Below the pieces are notes generated by a model that did no database searches, was not told the origin of the DNA, and worked only from the letters and a program-made list of their open reading frames with translations. 64,000 nt of DNA from Ascoidea asiatica (taxonomy: Eukaryota > Ascomycota > Saccharomycetes > Ascoideales > Ascoideaceae), in the NCBI GenBank assembly GCA_001600695.1, contig BCKQ01000016.1, forward strand, positions 174,715 through 238,714, written 5' to 3'. Positions 1-10,169 of the stretch are shown in pieces (position 1 is the stretch's first letter; each line of letters begins with the position of its first letter). The translations under genes were made by a program, and so were the position numbers.

Positions 1-2
1 TA

Positions 3-4
3 GA

Positions 5-35
<31 letters not shown>

Positions 36-38
36 ATA
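3..38. repeat. (ATAA)n microsatellite
   Basis: About nine head-to-tail copies of a four-base ATAA unit run from the window edge. This is simple sequence, not a telomere-type repeat: there are no G-rich runs on either strand. Confidence 0.9.
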
Positions 39-159
39 TTTTAATACTAAATTAATATCATATAGAAATTTTATTGATTACGTATTAACTACAAGATTCT
101 TAGTTTAATATAATTTTATTGTATTGTATTGTAAATTAGGAAATAATTTTGATAATGAA

Positions 160-190
160 ATATTTGAGATTTGAGATTTGAGATTTGATA
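160..190. repeat. ATTTGAG 7-bp tandem repeat
   Basis: Four near-perfect copies of ATTTGAG lie head to tail in AT-rich spacer. No function is visible. Confidence 0.8.
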
Positions 191-477
191 ATTAATATTT
201 GATATTTAAATTGTTAAAAAATAAATCTAAAAGTTATACAAATTTCGTAGATTAAGAAAGTAAGATTATAAATAATTATTGGTGATTAGTTTATGATAAA
301 TATTATTGATAGTGTAATGAAATTGTAAATCTGAGAAGAGAAGTTTAAAGCTTTCTTCATAAATGATGGATTAAAATTACAGTAATGAAATGAAATGAAA
401 TGGAATAATGCTAAAATGAAATAAGTGTATTCTAAAAAATGTGAATATTTGAGACAAGTTGACTTATCAGTGAGTTT

Positions 478-715
478 CAGAAAAGGAAAAAGAAGAAAAA
501 GAGGAAAAAGAAGGAAAAAAAGAAGAAGAAGAAACAGAAGAAGAAAGAGGAAATCCAAAGGTATTTAAATCAAATGAAATTGGATCAAATGAAATCGAAT
601 CAAATGACTTCTTCGTCTTCTTCACCAGAAGCTTCTCTCCCGTCGTCTTTTCCCTTCTCTTTTTCAGTCTTTTCTCTGTTTCTGGTCTTTTCAGTCTTTT
701 CAGTCTTTTCCTATT
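478..715. repeat. Polypurine tract followed by polypyrimidine tract
   Basis: Positions 478-553 are almost pure A/G on the plus strand (GAAGAA and GGAAAAAG blocks). Positions 606-715 are almost pure C/T (CTTCTTC and CTTTTCAGT blocks, the latter repeated about three times). The two tracts are roughly reverse-complementary in composition, so they could pair as a large imperfect hairpin or form triplex DNA. Between them lies a 15-bp repeat of ATCAAATGAAATTGG type (569-608). The ORFs predicted across the tracts are low-complexity artefacts. Confidence 0.6.
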
Positions 716-852
716 GTTATCGTCACATTACAGAACAAATGTTGCAGAGTTGTAGGCAGTAATTGTTCCGCTGATAAGAATCAAAAGAAAGTCACGCACA
801 AAGCCAGTTAACCTTATAAATCTGGTCTAATTGGTACTCTGCTGCAGCTCTG

Positions 853-1161
853 ATGTCGCTCTGTAAAAGGTTATCCTCTCTGGCAAGGTTCCGCTTGAGG
901 CCATTGCTCCCAGGATCAATGCGCGCTCCTCGACAACGCTCTGGGCCAGATCTCCTTCCCAACCCAGAGCTGCGTGTGCTGCAATTTGTTGTTTGGGAAA
1001 CAGCTCGTCGCAGAGGGCACCCTTCTAAAACCCCAGTAAGTCACGCGTTTGTGTTTGGGAATCACAATTTATATGCCTAAACACCAGGTGATTTGATATG
1101 GTAAGTGATAATATACTAACCCTTCTAGGACTGGAACCATGCATTGTTTTTTGTTTACTGA
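853..1161 (+). CDS. Candidate small spliced gene or spliced ncRNA in a GC-rich island
   Basis: The segment from about 850 to 1560 is far richer in G+C than its surroundings. It contains a complete intron: donor GTAAGT at 1036, branch site TACTAAC at 1114-1120 and acceptor TAG ending at 1128 (93 nt). Joining 853-1035 to 1129-1161 gives an ATG-initiated, Arg-rich 71-residue reading frame; without splicing it would read into the intron. I do not recognise the product. Another frame across the same junction stays open longer but has no ATG. A spliced non-coding RNA is equally possible. The intron signals are clear, but the coding interpretation is weak. Confidence 0.25.
1036..1128 (+). other. Spliceosomal intron (predicted)
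   Basis: The donor is GTAAGT, the branch site TACTAAC is 8 nt before the acceptor, and the acceptor is CTTCTAG. A second GTAAGT at 1101 is too close to the branch site to be a usable donor. The elements match those of the SMC3 and RING-gene introns elsewhere in this window. Confidence 0.55.
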
Positions 1162-3086
1162 TAATATGCACAGCCTTGGGTCAGATCAAGCGCAAGGATA
1201 CAGATCTACCAACAGCTGCCACCTTCCGCTTCCAGTTTGGCCCACTGCTCTAAGGTTACTACCAAAGAAACTAAAAGACCTGTGTCTAAATGCACCGCCA
1301 CACACCGGCACCAAGAGGCCGTGGAGGCATTCGCTGCTGACATGCTGATGAAATCACTGCTACTTTTATCGTTGTATTGCGCGCATTATCTGCTACAACT
1401 TTACTACTCCACTCCACGGACACAATTCCTAAGAAAAGGGCTTCACTGCCTGTACACAACAAAGCCGCTGAGAGAAGGGAGATTTTTAATCCGGATGCGA
1501 CGACCGTGCCTCGTTCTTAGCTAAATGACCATTTCCGTATACTCGCCTCGGTGCTCCGTAACTTCCTAGTCGCTAAAGTCTTTGTTTTGGTATTTTTCAT
1601 TTGATTCAATCCAAATTTGTGTTTGAATACTGACAATTCAGCACCGATTATCAAACTGATTACGTAACACTGTCATTTTTTTTTATTACCATTCTGGTGG
1701 TTCATTTTAGACGGCTAGTATTAAAAGAAACCATAAGTACGGGTCTAATAACAAAAATATATGTACCATAGCTATTTATTATCCTTTTTTATTTATCATT
1801 ACAATTGAAGAGACGAATCAGTGAAAATATTTTTAATTTGAATTTCCAAGTTAAAAATTAAAAATAAAAAATATGAAAAAAAGACTCCTTTTGAATAAAT
1901 GGAATTGATTAGATCTGAAGATTTCTCGTATCTGTTATTATCAATACGAGTTTCTTTATTCAATCCTAAATTTTTATATTTTGTCTAATTCTTGTCTTAA
2001 AAAATTAGATATCTTTCATTACCATGTACATTATTTTGTTAAAAAAAATATAATCATCAGGTTTCAAAACTCGTAAATTTTCTCAAATTATTTAGTCAAC
2101 TTTTCAAATATCAAATACAAATACAAAAAAACAATGTTCAAAAACTCGTAAATGATTTTTACTTCTTTATCATATGCCTGACGTATTCAAATCCAAATTA
2201 ATTCACCACCTTAAATAAACGCAAAAATGCTTACTACTACATTTGCACTATCAAATACTAATAATAATTTACAATTCTTTAATACACATACCAAACATTA
2301 TAAGTAACTTTACAATTATAATATTTGTTAATTTAGCATCTTAGCCTATCGATTTATTATTTTATAAATCAAACAGTATAATTCATATATTTCCTATTTT
2401 CCTATTTCCTACTGTAATTTTCTACTTTTCAATGGATTTCAATTTCCTTTTAAGTAACTTAACATACTATTTCCTCACAACTATAAATATTCATGAAGTT
2501 GTATTATTATTAGTAATCATTTCGCCAAATAAATAAAATAATATTTTCTTCTTCGGTTAAATATTTCTCGGATCCCCGATACTTTTTGTTTTTCTTCCGT
2601 TTTTTTCCATTATGAAAAGGGTAACACTGCGGGGGTGTCCGGTGCAGGTCTCGCAAACTTACATTTAGCCGTTGTATAAACCGTTGAAAACTTTATTTCT
2701 GACTTTACCAAACTTTCAAAATTAAATAATCTAAATTAAATAATCCAAATAAACTAAAATAAATAAATTACTATAATTTACTATAAATTACTGAGTAATT
2801 GAGGAAATGAAATAATTTAAAATTAATAAAGAAAGAAAGGAAGAAATAAATAAACAAAAAGATATACAAATGTCAATAAATAAACTCACTCAATAAATTA
2901 TATAAAATCAAAATAATAAACATTAAACGAACACTTAAAAAACAATATACTAATAAAAACAAAATACTAATTAAAACAATCAAAACAAACAAAACAGTCA
3001 AAAAAATAAAAAAAATAAAAAAATTTTGAACTTAAAAAAACTTATTAAAAATAAAACACGTATAAAATAACTTCCTATTATTAATT

Positions 3087-6000
3087 TTATTCCGTTATAT
3101 TCCTAGATTGTCTCCAATTTAATACTGATCGTTTAGCTAATGAATTTTTATGATTACCGGAATTTGTTGAATGTGATCCAGTAGAATCTGTAGCTGATGA
3201 AACAATAGATTCTGTTGGTGCTATTTTATTATAATCAATATTTCCATTTCCATTTCCACTTCCATTCATATTAATATTTCCATTACTACCCGGGGTACGA
3301 GGAATATTTAATGATGGTGCCATTGATTGAATCGGTGTTGACATTAATTTATTATTATTACTATTACCATTAGTATTATTACTATTCAATGCTCCACTAC
3401 TAAAACTTGTATTAAGACTTAAATTACTACTCACACTCATTTCAATTAAATCATTTGTAATAATTGCATTTCTATTAATTTCTTCTTCAAAATTTCTTTG
3501 AAATAATTCAATTAATGATAAATGTGATTCTTTTAAAGCTCCAGGTACTAATTTTCCATGAATTATTAAACATCTTTTAATTGTATGAGCTAATTCTCCA
3601 AATGATTGTTTTAATAATTCTAATTGAGATGTAAATTGAGGATTTTTTGTAAATTTTTCATTTACAAAAAAAATTCTATATTGTCCAATACCTCCATTAA
3701 CTGGTGCATCAATTGTACCTGCTAATTGTCTTGACAATTCACTAAATATTGAATTATAATCTTCTTTATCTTTTATAGCTTTATTTGCCATTGTTTCAAG
3801 ACTTATTAATTCTTGTGTCTTTGATGATAAACTTCTTAATGAATTTTGTAATGGTGATAATTTAACTTTAACTGCTCTTTTAATCTCACTTCTATTCATT
3901 AATGTTGGAAATGTTGTATATGTTTCATATGTTGTTTCTTCAACCCATAAATCCATTACTGATGTAGATCCTGGTAATCTTCTTGCACTTGTAAATTGAC
4001 ATAAATTTTTATTTTCAAGATAAAATCTTGCTCCAACTGTTATATTAACTGCATTTGAGGGTAAATTCATACGTGGTTCAACTGTAGTAATATGTAAATA
4101 CCTACCAGTTGGTGTAACTTCGTATAATCTACCTGCTTCATCATCATTTGAAATGATTGTTGCACCTGGATGTAATCTTAATAATCTATCATGAATTGAC
4201 GTAATATGTTCAAATGGTAAACCTTCATAAATAAATTGTCTACCTCTAACTGATTTTGGAAATCCAAATCCAATAAATGAAATTCTAAAATATGTTGGAG
4301 TTAATCTATCAACAGTTTCTAAATCCAAATAAAGTTTTGATAATTTTTGATGAACAAATGATAAACCTTTAAAATCATAAGAAAGTGTATCATAAACTTG
4401 TGATAATTCTTTATAAATATCAATAGCCTTTTCATATGCATTACCTCTAACAAAATCTTCTGCAATTAATTTATATAACATTTCTTTTCTTTGAAATGAA
4501 GATTGTGCTGGAAACTTAGGTTTAACACAAAGTGGAAGTTTGTCTTCCATATCCCAATTATATGTAGATGCCAATAAATGATAACTTAAACCTGCTTGAA
4601 CATAATTATTCTTTTGGATATTATCTTCAACCATTTCATTGATAAAAGAATGTAATAATTCTGGCTTATCAACATGTTTCAAGAAACCATTGATATTAAT
4701 TCTATGAAATGTTCTATCATCATCAAATTCAGGTCCTTCAGGAACATTTTCCAAATCATTCAAAACTTCAAGGAATTCAGATAAATTTTGAATTAAACCA
4801 TCAATTGCTGGAAAAGCCTCATCTTCTGGATCAATTTTTATAGCCATTTTTAATCTTCTTATAAAATTCCTTTCTTCATATTGACCAGGTTTATATTTAT
4901 TAGTATGGAAAATATCATATAATCCAAGAATACACTCTTTTTCAATTTCATTAAAGTTTCCATTTAATAACCATTCTGAAATGACTATTGTATGTAACAT
5001 TTTAACACCCAATATTTGACAATTAGAATGTCTTTGTAAACAAAATAACATTAAATCTTGCAATACACCATAATTGAAATTTATAAACTCAACTTGATAA
5101 CCACCAAATTTCTTCAATTCGAATCTTATGATATCCTCTTCTAATGCGTCCCAAGCTAAGGCATCCCATACTTCATTAATTAATAAAGCAGCTCTGTTAC
5201 GAACATCCCCTGTTATTTTCCAACAAGCTTTTCTAGGAACTTCAGCTAGATGACAAATTGAAATTGGCATTGCTGTACCGAATTTTAGACAAGTCTTTAA
5301 AAAATTTCCCCAAAGAGATCTATCAAAATCATCCATTTCATCAACTGATGGAATATAGTCTTGAATCATAATGTATTTAACAGATTCAAAAGCGCTAACT
5401 GCACTTTCTATTACCATGGCATGAAGAGATAACCATTTAGAAGCAGGATAGCATTTACTGGAAATCAATAATTTTGCCGTACTAATTAATGTAAGAATAT
5501 CTTTTTTAGCTATTTTTTTAGCAAAATGTCTTGAAGAGTTGAACATTGTATCTCCTTTACTATCTTCAATAATTGATAGAAAACCGGCTGAACCTTGAAT
5601 ATTTTTGATAATTTTTATAGTGTAGGCAAATATAGTCATCAATTCTATTAATACCTCAACAAATACTCCATCATTGACAATAGAATCCATTGTTATTTCA
5701 GGGAAAGGATACTCACAAGGAAATAAAGGAGTGAATGTTCTTTTTGGTTTAAATAGAGAATGAGTTCTTGCAAATTTGTTATAGCTATTTAAAATATCAC
5801 AAATTGTTGGTATTAATCTTGCAACACCACGACATAAATAAAAATCTTTTCTGTTATTATTTTTAACAATATCCCAAGTGAGACTTAAAACAGAAATTAA
5901 AATACCGTTTGCCAATCTTGCAGCTTCCACATCTGCATTTGCTAGTAAAACTTCTAGTGACCAGTTTATCGAAGCAACTATTAATTGATCACGACATACT

Positions 6001-9000
6001 GGGTTTTCTACAACCCACGAATGCAAAAGACGACGGATAAGCAATAATTTTGTTATAACAAATCCAAACACTTTATCATTTATTTTTGAATTTAGGCCAT
6101 TTGGAACACTTGAGGTATATTCCTCGGGTTTACTCAATCCTCTAACTCCAACAGAATCAATTAAAATAATACCAAAATTCAAAATATCTTCATCAACAAA
6201 AATTGTTCTTAAACTTTCTAGCCAAAGATCAATAACTTCTAAAACATTTGACTGATCTGATGTAAATTTTTTATCCTGAGAAGATAAAAAGTTTGAAATT
6301 GAGCGAAGAAATTTTTCCCAAGAAAGATTAAACTTATCGACGGTCTGTTTTTTTGTGGTTAGAATTGATAACTTTAGCATCAAAGTTGAGATTCTGCAAA
6401 CTGATCTATTCAAATATTCCCAAGAAGTATTGAAAGAAGAAAAATAAGACTCCATTTTCAACAATAAATGATAACCAACAAGGGGCAAGTTTTTACTTGT
6501 TTCCAAAAAATCTTCAAATAAATAAGTGAATTGTTCTTGTCTTGCAATAACAAAATCCAACATATGAACTATGGCTTCAAATACAACTCTATTCAAATTA
6601 ATTAATTCGAAATCAATTGAGCTCTTATAAATTTCTAATAAGGCTCTTAATAAATCCGAGAAATACTTGATTAGTTGAGTTGTATCTAGGGAGTTAAACT
6701 TAGAGATAATTTGGATTAAATTATTTTCATTCGTTGGCAAATTGATTAAGGTTTTCCAATTTAATAAAGTATTCAAAGAATTGTCTAAATTAAATCCTTT
6801 ACCAACATACTCAGTTGTTAGCTCAAAAGTTACAATAATATTATGAGAGTTTGATATTGAAGCTAATTCAACAATATGAGTTTTTTTATACTCAACAATT
6901 TGATTATTCTTTCTAATTAATAATTTACCATCAGCAATAATTTCACCATTAATATATGCAAAAAAAGTTAAATACTCATTTTCATTGATTGGCGAAAATT
7001 GCTCAATACCAGAAACTTTAATCAATTCTCCAATTGATTCATCAGAATAAACAGAGACAAATTGCCAATTTTTTCTATGCTTTTCATTTGTAGCTTTAGT
7101 AAAATGGATCGAAGGATTTGAAGTGGATACTTGAATTGTAACAGGATATAATTGATGATTGGTTTGATTCAAATGAGCTTTACCTAATGCCAAATAGATT
7201 CTTTCATAAGGTTTAACCAATGGGTCATAATAGATAGTTCTAATTTGAGAAATTGGCCTTGGCCCAACAGAATCAAAATCATTAATAAAAGTTTGTAAAT
7301 CATTTTTAAACTCTTTAATCGAAACAATCAATCTTTCAGCTCTTGGATTTACAGCAACACCTTTATTTGAACCTCTTATAATTCTATCCACCAATTCACC
7401 CCATCCATAATTAGTTTCATTTGAAGTTGAATTTACAATACTTGTATCATTTTGATTAATATAAGAGCCAAATAATTTTATAATAAATTGATGAGATTCC
7501 CCCGAAGCTAAAGCACCTTTATGTCTTGAAAAAATTCTTGAAATATCAGTAACACCAGCTGCAATACCTTTTCTAATTCTTCTTAAAGAATTATTTTGTA
7601 AATTTTGATTTCTCAAAATATTTATATCAATTTCTTCAGTTAATAAAGCAACTAGATATATTCTACCTTTATCAATTTCTGTGGATGGTATATTTCTAAA
7701 TAAGGCAGCAGATAAATGCTCTAATAAAAAATCATTTGAATTATTTATATGAACAGCAAATGGTTCGGTTAATCTTTTCTTTGTATTTCTTAAATACATA
7801 TAACAAGTCATACCTGCAAAACCTTTTGGATTTAAAGTTGAAGAACCATTAACAGACTTAAAGTCTACTAATATTTGAGAAGGTATTGATTTTTTGAATT
7901 TATTATTCGGGGAAGGTGTTAAAGAAGATAAATTTAAATCAGAAATCGGATAGTTTGAACATAAAGCAAACATTAATTGATTGGAAGATATTAAATCTGG
8001 AGTTGATTGTAAAGCTAAAAGATTTTGAGGTTGATTTTGGTTTTGATTTTGATTTTGACTTTTGATTAAATTTAAGTCAGAAGAAGAAGTTGTATTATAA
8101 TTAAATAGCTCACCATTTAAAGGATTTCTTGATAAAATTGCTTCATAACCCGAAATATCATATTTAATTGCAGAATTTGATTTATCAAATCTATTTATAC
8201 CTTTTGAGGATAATAATTTTGCAATTTTATTTAATAATAAAGAAGCTAATTTTTTAGCTAATTTTTTTTCTGATTTTGTACATAAATCATAATTCAATTT
8301 TATTCTGATTTCATCCAAATCATAGTATAATTGACCCAATTTTAAGGATAAATTGAACTCACCTACAGAATATAAAGAATATATATGAGAAGATAATAAA
8401 GAGATTGCGGGTATGATTTCATCTAACAAATCACCAGAATCTAATTTCAAGGCAGGTAATGGAGGTTTCATATGAAAAGCTAATTCATTACTATTATTAG
8501 TATTGGAGTTATTGGGATCTAAGATACCATTATTTGAAGTTGCAGAAGTTGCAGAATTAGCGGAATTATGATTATTAATATTAGAATTTATATTTAAATT
8601 TGGATTTGAAATTGACATTGAATTAGACATTGAGATTGAATTTGAATTATGATTTGAGGTATATCCATTTCTTGCTTGAGAAGCTCTTAATTCAGTTTCC
8701 AAAATCGAAGGAATATTTGAGGATTCATCAGTATCTAAATGAATTATTGAAGAATGATTTTCTAAATTTATATTCTGATTAGTTAAATGTTGATTTGAAT
8801 TGATATTATTATTATCTTCAATTGGAATAATATCAGAAGTATCATTTGAATTTGGATTTGGATTTTGAGTGGAATCAGCTTGAGATTCAATTGATTGATT
8901 ATTATTATTATTTGCAAGTACACTATCGCCAGCAATTGCTAAAGAGTTTGGAATTTTTAATTTTTCTAAAATTCTAATATGAGTTAATGGAAAAATAACG

Positions 9001-9287
9001 ATTCCAATTCTTTGATCAGGTAATTTTTCTAAATTTGTAGTGACAGCAATAAAATCAGTTGGTAATGGTTGAACTAAAAGATAACCTCTTGCCCAAATAC
9101 CATTAACATTGGAATTAGCATTACCATTTGAACAATCAGGTTGGTTGGTTTCAAATATATAGACTTCATCACCAGGATATAAATTTTGATAAAATGGTGG
9201 AATTTTTTCCAAAAAATTTTGTGGTAAAAAAGATTTTATAATCCTACCATGAGCTAACATAGGCAATGGAGTCCATTTTGATTCCAT
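3087..9287 (-). CDS. DCK1: DOCK-family guanine nucleotide exchange factor, Dck1-like
   Basis: This is a 2,066-residue DOCK protein. The known yeast Dck1 works with Lmo1 (ELMO) as exchange factor for the Rho5 GTPase in oxidative-stress, mitophagy and glucose-starvation responses. The N-terminal ~105 residues look like the SH3-type region of fungal DOCKs, followed by an Asn/Ser-rich linker (about 125-280). A C2-like DHR1 domain lies around 680-870 (it begins near IRTIYYDPLVKPYERIY). A long helical middle follows, then the catalytic DHR2 domain at about 1500-1920, including SYDFKGLSFVHQKLSKLY and RISFIGFGFPKSVRGRQFIY. The C-terminal 130 residues are Asn/Ser/Gly-rich and poorly conserved. The length fits the family (S. 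cerevisiae about 1,930). The start ATG at 9287 gives the expected conserved N-terminus with no sign of an intron. Confidence 0.87.
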   Translation of the reverse strand: MESKWTPLPMLAHGRIIKSFLPQNFLEKIPPFYQNLYPGDEVYIFETNQPDCSNGNANSNVNGIWARGYLLVQPLPTDFIAVTTNLEKLPDQRIGIVIFPLTHIRILEKLKIPNSLAIAGDSVLANNNNNQSIESQADSTQNPNPNSNDTSDIIPIEDNNNINSNQHLTNQNINLENHSSIIHLDTDESSNIPSILETELRASQARNGYTSNHNSNSISMSNSMSISNPNLNINSNINNHNSANSATSATSNNGILDPNNSNTNNSNELAFHMKPPLPALKLDSGDLLDEIIPAISLLSSHIYSLYSVGEFNLSLKLGQLYYDLDEIRIKLNYDLCTKSEKKLAKKLASLLLNKIAKLLSSKGINRFDKSNSAIKYDISGYEAILSRNPLNGELFNYNTTSSSDLNLIKSQNQNQNQNQPQNLLALQSTPDLISSNQLMFALCSNYPISDLNLSSLTPSPNNKFKKSIPSQILVDFKSVNGSSTLNPKGFAGMTCYMYLRNTKKRLTEPFAVHINNSNDFLLEHLSAALFRNIPSTEIDKGRIYLVALLTEEIDINILRNQNLQNNSLRRIRKGIAAGVTDISRIFSRHKGALASGESHQFIIKLFGSYINQNDTSIVNSTSNETNYGWGELVDRIIRGSNKGVAVNPRAERLIVSIKEFKNDLQTFINDFDSVGPRPISQIRTIYYDPLVKPYERIYLALGKAHLNQTNHQLYPVTIQVSTSNPSIHFTKATNEKHRKNWQFVSVYSDESIGELIKVSGIEQFSPINENEYLTFFAYINGEIIADGKLLIRKNNQIVEYKKTHIVELASISNSHNIIVTFELTTEYVGKGFNLDNSLNTLLNWKTLINLPTNENNLIQIISKFNSLDTTQLIKYFSDLLRALLEIYKSSIDFELINLNRVVFEAIVHMLDFVIARQEQFTYLFEDFLETSKNLPLVGYHLLLKMESYFSSFNTSWEYLNRSVCRISTLMLKLSILTTKKQTVDKFNLSWEKFLRSISNFLSSQDKKFTSDQSNVLEVIDLWLESLRTIFVDEDILNFGIILIDSVGVRGLSKPEEYTSSVPNGLNSKINDKVFGFVITKLLLIRRLLHSWVVENPVCRDQLIVASINWSLEVLLANADVEAARLANGILISVLSLTWDIVKNNNRKDFYLCRGVARLIPTICDILNSYNKFARTHSLFKPKRTFTPLFPCEYPFPEITMDSIVNDGVFVEVLIELMTIFAYTIKIIKNIQGSAGFLSIIEDSKGDTMFNSSRHFAKKIAKKDILTLISTAKLLISSKCYPASKWLSLHAMVIESAVSAFESVKYIMIQDYIPSVDEMDDFDRSLWGNFLKTCLKFGTAMPISICHLAEVPRKACWKITGDVRNRAALLINEVWDALAWDALEEDIIRFELKKFGGYQVEFINFNYGVLQDLMLFCLQRHSNCQILGVKMLHTIVISEWLLNGNFNEIEKECILGLYDIFHTNKYKPGQYEERNFIRRLKMAIKIDPEDEAFPAIDGLIQNLSEFLEVLNDLENVPEGPEFDDDRTFHRININGFLKHVDKPELLHSFINEMVEDNIQKNNYVQAGLSYHLLASTYNWDMEDKLPLCVKPKFPAQSSFQRKEMLYKLIAEDFVRGNAYEKAIDIYKELSQVYDTLSYDFKGLSFVHQKLSKLYLDLETVDRLTPTYFRISFIGFGFPKSVRGRQFIYEGLPFEHITSIHDRLLRLHPGATIISNDDEAGRLYEVTPTGRYLHITTVEPRMNLPSNAVNITVGARFYLENKNLCQFTSARRLPGSTSVMDLWVEETTYETYTTFPTLMNRSEIKRAVKVKLSPLQNSLRSLSSKTQELISLETMANKAIKDKEDYNSIFSELSRQLAGTIDAPVNGGIGQYRIFFVNEKFTKNPQFTSQLELLKQSFGELAHTIKRCLIIHGKLVPGALKESHLSLIELFQRNFEEEINRNAIITNDLIEMSVSSNLSLNTSFSSGALNSNNTNGNSNNNKLMSTPIQSMAPSLNIPRTPGSNGNINMNGSGNGNGNIDYNKIAPTESIVSSATDSTGSHSTNSGNHKNSLAKRSVLNWRQSRNITE

Positions 9288-9665
9288 TTTACTAAAAATT
9301 AATCAAAAATGACAAATAATATGATAAACAGTATATTTGAAAATATACTAGTTATGGAAGAAGATATAAAAATGTATAAGTATATGCATGAAAAAAAAAA
9401 CTCTTCAATTAGTTTCAATTAATTCAATTCAATTCAATCTCATTGAAGTTTTTGGAAATAAGGTGATATTTGAGGATTAGTTGTACCGTACCCTAACTAA
9501 CCAGCTAACTTTCAGCTAACTTTACAGGCCAAAACTTAACTCACTGTCTTCCCAGTCTATTGTTGTTGATAGAAATCTCGCAGGAAGAAGTTGGCTCGCA
9601 AAGAGGTTCAATTCAGCGCGGGTTCAGTGTTTGTCGCCAGCAGTATCCTGGTCCTCGCTCCCAGT

Positions 9666-9677
9666 CACGCGCGCGTG
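9666..9677. promoter_or_regulatory. CACGCGCGCGTG palindrome with double ACGCG (MCB-like) core
   Basis: This perfect 12-bp palindrome lies about 380 bp upstream of the DCK1 ATG. It contains the ACGCG core of the MluI cell-cycle box on both strands. In such an AT-rich genome a 12-bp all-GC-core palindrome is unlikely to be background. The binding factor is inferred, not shown. Confidence 0.4.
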
Positions 9678-9693
9678 TCATTTTTCAAAAATT

Positions 9694-9703
9694 CCGAGGG
9701 TAA
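9694..9703 (-). promoter_or_regulatory. TTACCCTCGG motif, minus-strand copy
   Basis: The minus strand reads TTACCCTCGG. The identical 10-mer occurs on the plus strand at 12165-12174 in the next promoter region. It resembles, but does not match, the Reb1 site TTACCCG. It is a candidate general-regulatory-factor site upstream of DCK1. Confidence 0.35.
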
Positions 9704-10169
9704 ACGTGACCCTCCTTTTTTTTAAATAGGCACGCCTTGGTTTGCAAGCTCCTGCCAAAGTGGCATGATATTCGGTAGTGGTGACTATTTAATGCGCGTG
9801 ACTAGCGCGGTGTTCTAAAGTTCGGGATTCAGCGGAAATAAGTTAAAAGCTGTAAACTAATATAAAAATGATGAAGGGCACGCTGTATTACCCGTTTTTA
9901 AACTTTCCTGCTCTTTACCACCTTGTACCGCTTAAATATTGCATTCCCCGGTACTCTCCTAGATGTTTTTCGTATTTTATAATATATTCTCAAAAATCCC
10001 AAAAAGGCAATACTATAACTAAAATTTATGATTTGGCTGATATTTATTGTATGAATTATATTATTGATAAAGAATTGAATTTAAAAAAGTGAAAATAAAA
10101 GTAGGCTATAAAGAAAACTATAAAGAAGATTTATTTAAAATATCGTGAAAAAAGAATTCATACAAACTG

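Larger units (their letters stand above)
1..3086. other. Gene-free left end of window, repeat-rich with a GC-rich island
   Basis: No ORF here has convincing codon use or family similarity. The stretch holds a tetranucleotide repeat at its very start, a 7-bp ATTTGAG repeat, a 15-bp repeat near 569-608, adjacent polypurine and polypyrimidine tracts, and a GC-rich island at about 850-1560 with perfect intron signals. From about 1600 to 2560 it is ordinary AT-rich spacer. A shorter GC-rich patch lies at 2610-2680. The last 400 bp are A-rich and should contain the DCK1 3' untranslated region and polyadenylation signals, because DCK1 ends at 3087 on the minus strand. Confidence 0.6.
9288..10169. 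other. Intergenic region: DCK1 promoter and 3' end of the Asn-rich gene
   Basis: Both flanking genes are on the minus strand, so this is mainly the DCK1 upstream region. It has a GC-rich core (about 9530-9800) with several binding-site-like words: ACCCTAA (9490-9496, Tbf1-type), the 12-bp palindrome CACGCGCGCGTG, CCGAGGGTAA (9694-9703) and TTACCCG (9888-9894, Reb1-type). A 74-codon ORF at 9868-10092 has no recognisable features and is not called. Confidence 0.6.

Noticed and set aside
1-40. Window-edge repeat as a possible telomere
   Set aside because: A plain ATAA microsatellite; no G-rich or 23-bp-type telomeric unit.
961-1348. A frame across the 1036-1128 intron reads GKQLVAEGTLLK...MHCFLFTDNM, faintly like a RhoGEF PH domain
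   Set aside because: No ATG opens the frame, the similarity is a few residues, and codon composition is unlike every real gene here. I treat it as chance.
9868-10092. 74-codon plus-strand ORF with its own ATG between DCK1 and the Asn-rich gene
   Set aside because: Compositionally like spacer, no recognisable domain, and overlapping expected regulatory sequence. It cannot be excluded but is not supported.
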